A stretch of DNA of 64,000 nt from Streptomyces spongiicola. Its GTDB lineage: Bacteria > Actinomycetota > Actinomycetes > Streptomycetales > Streptomycetaceae. This document shows, piece after piece, positions 62,301 through 64,000 of the stretch. The notes below the pieces were generated by a model. It was not told the origin of the DNA. It worked only from the letters and a program-made list of their open reading frames with translations, and did not search any database. A program made the position numbers and the translations under genes. Position 1 is the stretch's first letter. The number at the start of each line of letters is the position of its first letter. The DNA lies in contig NZ_CP029254.1 in NCBI RefSeq assembly GCF_003122365.1, positions 6,450,001 to 6,514,000 of the forward strand. Direction: 5' to 3'.

Positions 62301-62870
62301 TCACTCTTCCCAGGCGCGGTGGGCCAGCATCTTGTCCAGGGGGGTGTGGAAGAGGTGGTTGGTGTAGTTGCTGATCGTCTTGGCGGCGACGGCGAGCAGG
62401 ATGTGCAGGATGTGCGCCTCGTCGTACCCGGCCGCGAGGAAGGCGTCCATCTGGGCTGCGGTGGGCAGGCCGCGGGTCTCGACGAAGGCGGCCGTGAACA
62501 CCGACAGCGCCTCCAGGCGGGCGTCGGGCAGCGGCTTGCCGTCGCGTATGGCGTCGGTGATCTCGGTGGGGACCTTGTTCATGTCGGCGACGGTGCTGTG
62601 TGCGGCGACGCAGTAGGTGCAGCCGTTGACGCGGCTGATGGTGAGCAGGACCGTCTCCTGCTCGGCCGGGGTGAAGCCGGAGTCCTCGCGGAATGCGCTG
62701 TAGCCGCTGAGGTACGTCTCCAGCAGGCCGGGGGCGTTGGCCATCCGGGCGTACATGTTGGGGATCATCCCGGTCTGGGCCCTGGCCGAGGCCAGCACGG
62801 CGGCGACGGCGGGGTCCGGGTCGGCCTCGGTGCGGGCGGGCAGGGACAGCGGGCGCTCGGTGTGAGCCAT
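62301..62870 (-). CDS. Carboxymuconolactone decarboxylase / AhpD-like family protein
   Basis: A 189-residue all-helical protein with the CxxC redox pair in NGCTYCVAAHS, as in AhpD-type peroxidase-related proteins (CxxC followed by H). The SGYSAFREDSGFTPAEQE segment and TISNYTNHLFHTPLD end match the uncharacterised peroxidase-related subgroup. The ATG at 62870 has GGAG eight bases upstream. It is divergent from the TetR gene, whose likely operator lies in its promoter, so it is probably repressed by that regulator. Confidence 0.88.
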   Translation of the reverse strand: MAHTERPLSLPARTEADPDPAVAAVLASARAQTGMIPNMYARMANAPGLLETYLSGYSAFREDSGFTPAEQETVLLTISRVNGCTYCVAAHSTVADMNKVPTEITDAIRDGKPLPDARLEALSVFTAAFVETRGLPTAAQMDAFLAAGYDEAHILHILLAVAAKTISNYTNHLFHTPLDKMLAHRAWEE

Positions 62871-62893
62871 GGGCGGGTCTCCGTGTTTTATGG

Positions 62894-62929
62894 AGCATAT
62901 ACTCCCGAATGATTATTGGAGTATATGCT
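62894..62929. promoter_or_regulatory. 12-bp inverted repeat, likely TetR operator
   Basis: AGCATATACTCC (62894-62905) and GGAGTATATGCT (62918-62929) are perfect inverted copies separated by 12 bases, in the 65-base divergent gap. On the minus strand a TAAAAC-like -10 lies beside the left arm. AT-rich symmetry is striking in this GC-rich DNA. Confidence 0.75.
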
Positions 62930-62935
62930 TCAGAA

Positions 62936-63598
62936 ATGCAAGATGATCGGAAGCCGGGCCCGACCCCGCGCCGCGGACGGCCGCGTTCGTTCGACCTGGA
63001 CGCCGCCACCGCCTCGGCGCTGAGCGCGCTGTGGACCCGGGGATACGAGGCGACGACGGTCGAGGACCTGGTGCGGGCCACCGGGCTCGCGCCGTCGAGC
63101 CTGTATGCCGCGTTCGGCAGCAAGCGCGGGGTGCTGGAGGCGGCACTCGCGCGCTACGACCGTGACCGCGAGGACCTGCTCGCCCCGCTGGAGCGCGGCG
63201 AGGCCGGCCTGGAGGACCTGCGGCTCTTCTTCGCGACCGTGCGTACCGGCCTGACCCGGCCCGGTGCACCGGGTTGCTTCATGGTGAACACCGCCACCGA
63301 GGTGGCCCCCCGCGACGAGCGGATCGCCGTGCACGCGAACCGCTATCGCGAGCGCGTCCGCGACGGAATCGCGGCGGCGCTCACACGGGCCGCCGCCCTC
63401 GGCGAGGTCGCGCCCGCCGGGGCCGAGGAACTGCTGGGGCGGGCGAGGGTCGTACAGGCCGCGCTGTTCGGAGTGCAGGTGGCCGCGCGCAGCGGCGCGG
63501 TACACGAGGCCCTTGCCACGCTCGGTGCGCTGGAGAGCCAGGTGAGCCGGTGGGCGCCGCTGTCGGCCGCGAGCCCCGGGGGCGACGGGAGGCCCTGA
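62936..63598 (+). CDS. TetR family transcriptional repressor
   Basis: A 220-residue TetR regulator. The HTH is in the first 65 residues (ALSALWTRGYEATTVEDLVRATGLAPSSLYAAFGSK), followed by a ligand domain with GCFMVNTATE, typical of the PsrA/YcdC-like subgroup controlling stress or quinone-type response genes. The ATG at 62936 places the operator just upstream; ATG 62909 in frame would put the N-terminus inside it. Neither has a clear ribosome site, so leaderless translation is possible. It probably represses itself and the divergent carboxymuconolactone decarboxylase-family/HAD unit. Confidence 0.87.
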   Translation: MQDDRKPGPTPRRGRPRSFDLDAATASALSALWTRGYEATTVEDLVRATGLAPSSLYAAFGSKRGVLEAALARYDRDREDLLAPLERGEAGLEDLRLFFATVRTGLTRPGAPGCFMVNTATEVAPRDERIAVHANRYRERVRDGIAAALTRAAALGEVAPAGAEELLGRARVVQAALFGVQVAARSGAVHEALATLGALESQVSRWAPLSAASPGGDGRP

Positions 63599-63888
63599 CC
63601 CGCCGGGGGCCCGGTGAGTCCGTGGCCTGCGCGGGCCCGGTCCGGTCGGCGCCGGCACGGGGCCGTGATCTGGCCGAACCCGTCGCCGAGCCCCCGCCGC
63701 TGCTGCCGTCCTTTCGCTGCCGCGCATGCCGGTGCCGGCCCGGCATCATCCGCGGCTCCCTGCGGCTCTCTGCGGTGCCCCCCCCCACGACCGCCTCGCC
63801 CGGGACGGGAGGACGGGAACGCGGCGAGCCCCGGCCGGCGGCACGGGGCCGGGGTGTTCCGGGGAGGGCGTCCGCCCGAGGGCCGGCC
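63599..63888. other. Gene-free stretch at the right end
   Basis: No gene, clear hairpin or repeat array was recognised in these 290 bases between the TetR stop and a convergent partial gene. Confidence 0.5.
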
Positions 63889-64000
63889 TCAGCGCGCGAG
63901 GCCGGGACGCACCACCAGACCGGGGTTGTACGCGGCGAGGATCTTGTTCGCCCGGGCCAGTACGGCAAGGGCGTGCTCGCGGTCGGCGCGGTCCTCGGGG
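63889..64000 (-). CDS. C-terminal end of an unidentified gene
   Basis: An open frame of 36 residues enters from beyond position 64000 and stops at 63889-63891. It reads ADREHALAVLARANKIL, then AAYNPGLVVRPGLAR at the end. Codon third positions are GC-biased as in the other genes. The family cannot be told from this fragment. Confidence 0.55.
   Translation of the reverse strand, partial: PEDRADREHALAVLARANKILAAYNPGLVVRPGLAR

Overview
The window is very GC-rich actinomycete DNA, most likely a Streptomyces chromosome. The evidence is the many GTG starts with strong GGAGG sites, an XRE/DUF397 pair, a PF04672-type methyltransferase, RNHCP proteins and a Streptomyces-style type VII secretion system (T7SS). 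No tRNA, rRNA, CRISPR array, transposase or integrase was recognised. Names come from reading the translations against remembered family patterns; no database search was run.

Layout. (1) 0.3-5.4 kb, plus strand: an XRE/DUF5753 regulator joined stop-to-start to a DUF397 protein, an S-adenosyl methyltransferase, and a proton-pump-type P-type ATPase. (2) 5.7-12.5 kb, minus strand: a compact RiPP (ribosomally made, modified peptide) cluster, transcribed MFS exporter > S9 peptidase > 39-residue precursor peptide > B12-binding-type radical SAM enzyme > DUF5825-like protein. The precursor gene at 8797-8916 is followed 6 bases later by a perfect 13-bp hairpin. (3) 13.4-18.1 kb, minus: a GH4 glycosidase followed by a GH38 alpha-mannosidase-like protein that has lost two metal-binding residues. 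(4) 18.9-23.1 kb: tandem RNHCP zinc-ribbon genes, a YchJ/UPF0225 protein, and a BCCT choline/betaine transporter. (5) 23.6-45.0 kb, minus: a long T7SS substrate operon with two WXG100 proteins, a small helical protein, an AAWKG-type protein with 345-bp repeats, a YbaB-like protein, another WXG100-like protein, and a 5090-residue multidomain effector. (6) 45.5-61.1 kb: the secretion machine and associated proteins (EccB, EccD, EccC, mycosin, a beta-helix/double AAA+ EccA-like protein, a ricin-lectin membrane protein and an SseB-like protein). (7) 61.5-64 kb: a HAD dehalogenase, a carboxymuconolactone decarboxylase-family protein divergent from a TetR regulator across a 12-bp inverted repeat, and the end of an unidentified gene.

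How it fits together. The small WXG proteins, the EccC ATPase, EccB/EccD and the mycosin should form one secretion apparatus, and the giant protein is the obvious cargo. It carries a caspase-like (lonely Cys) domain, two OTU-type cysteine protease domains, a papain-fold deamidase-like domain and basic NLS-like tracts, and no immunity gene was recognised beside it. A eukaryote-directed effector is therefore a reasonable hypothesis. The mycosin lacks all three catalytic residues. The whole window is rich in short tandem duplications, inside genes (usually in frame) and between them.
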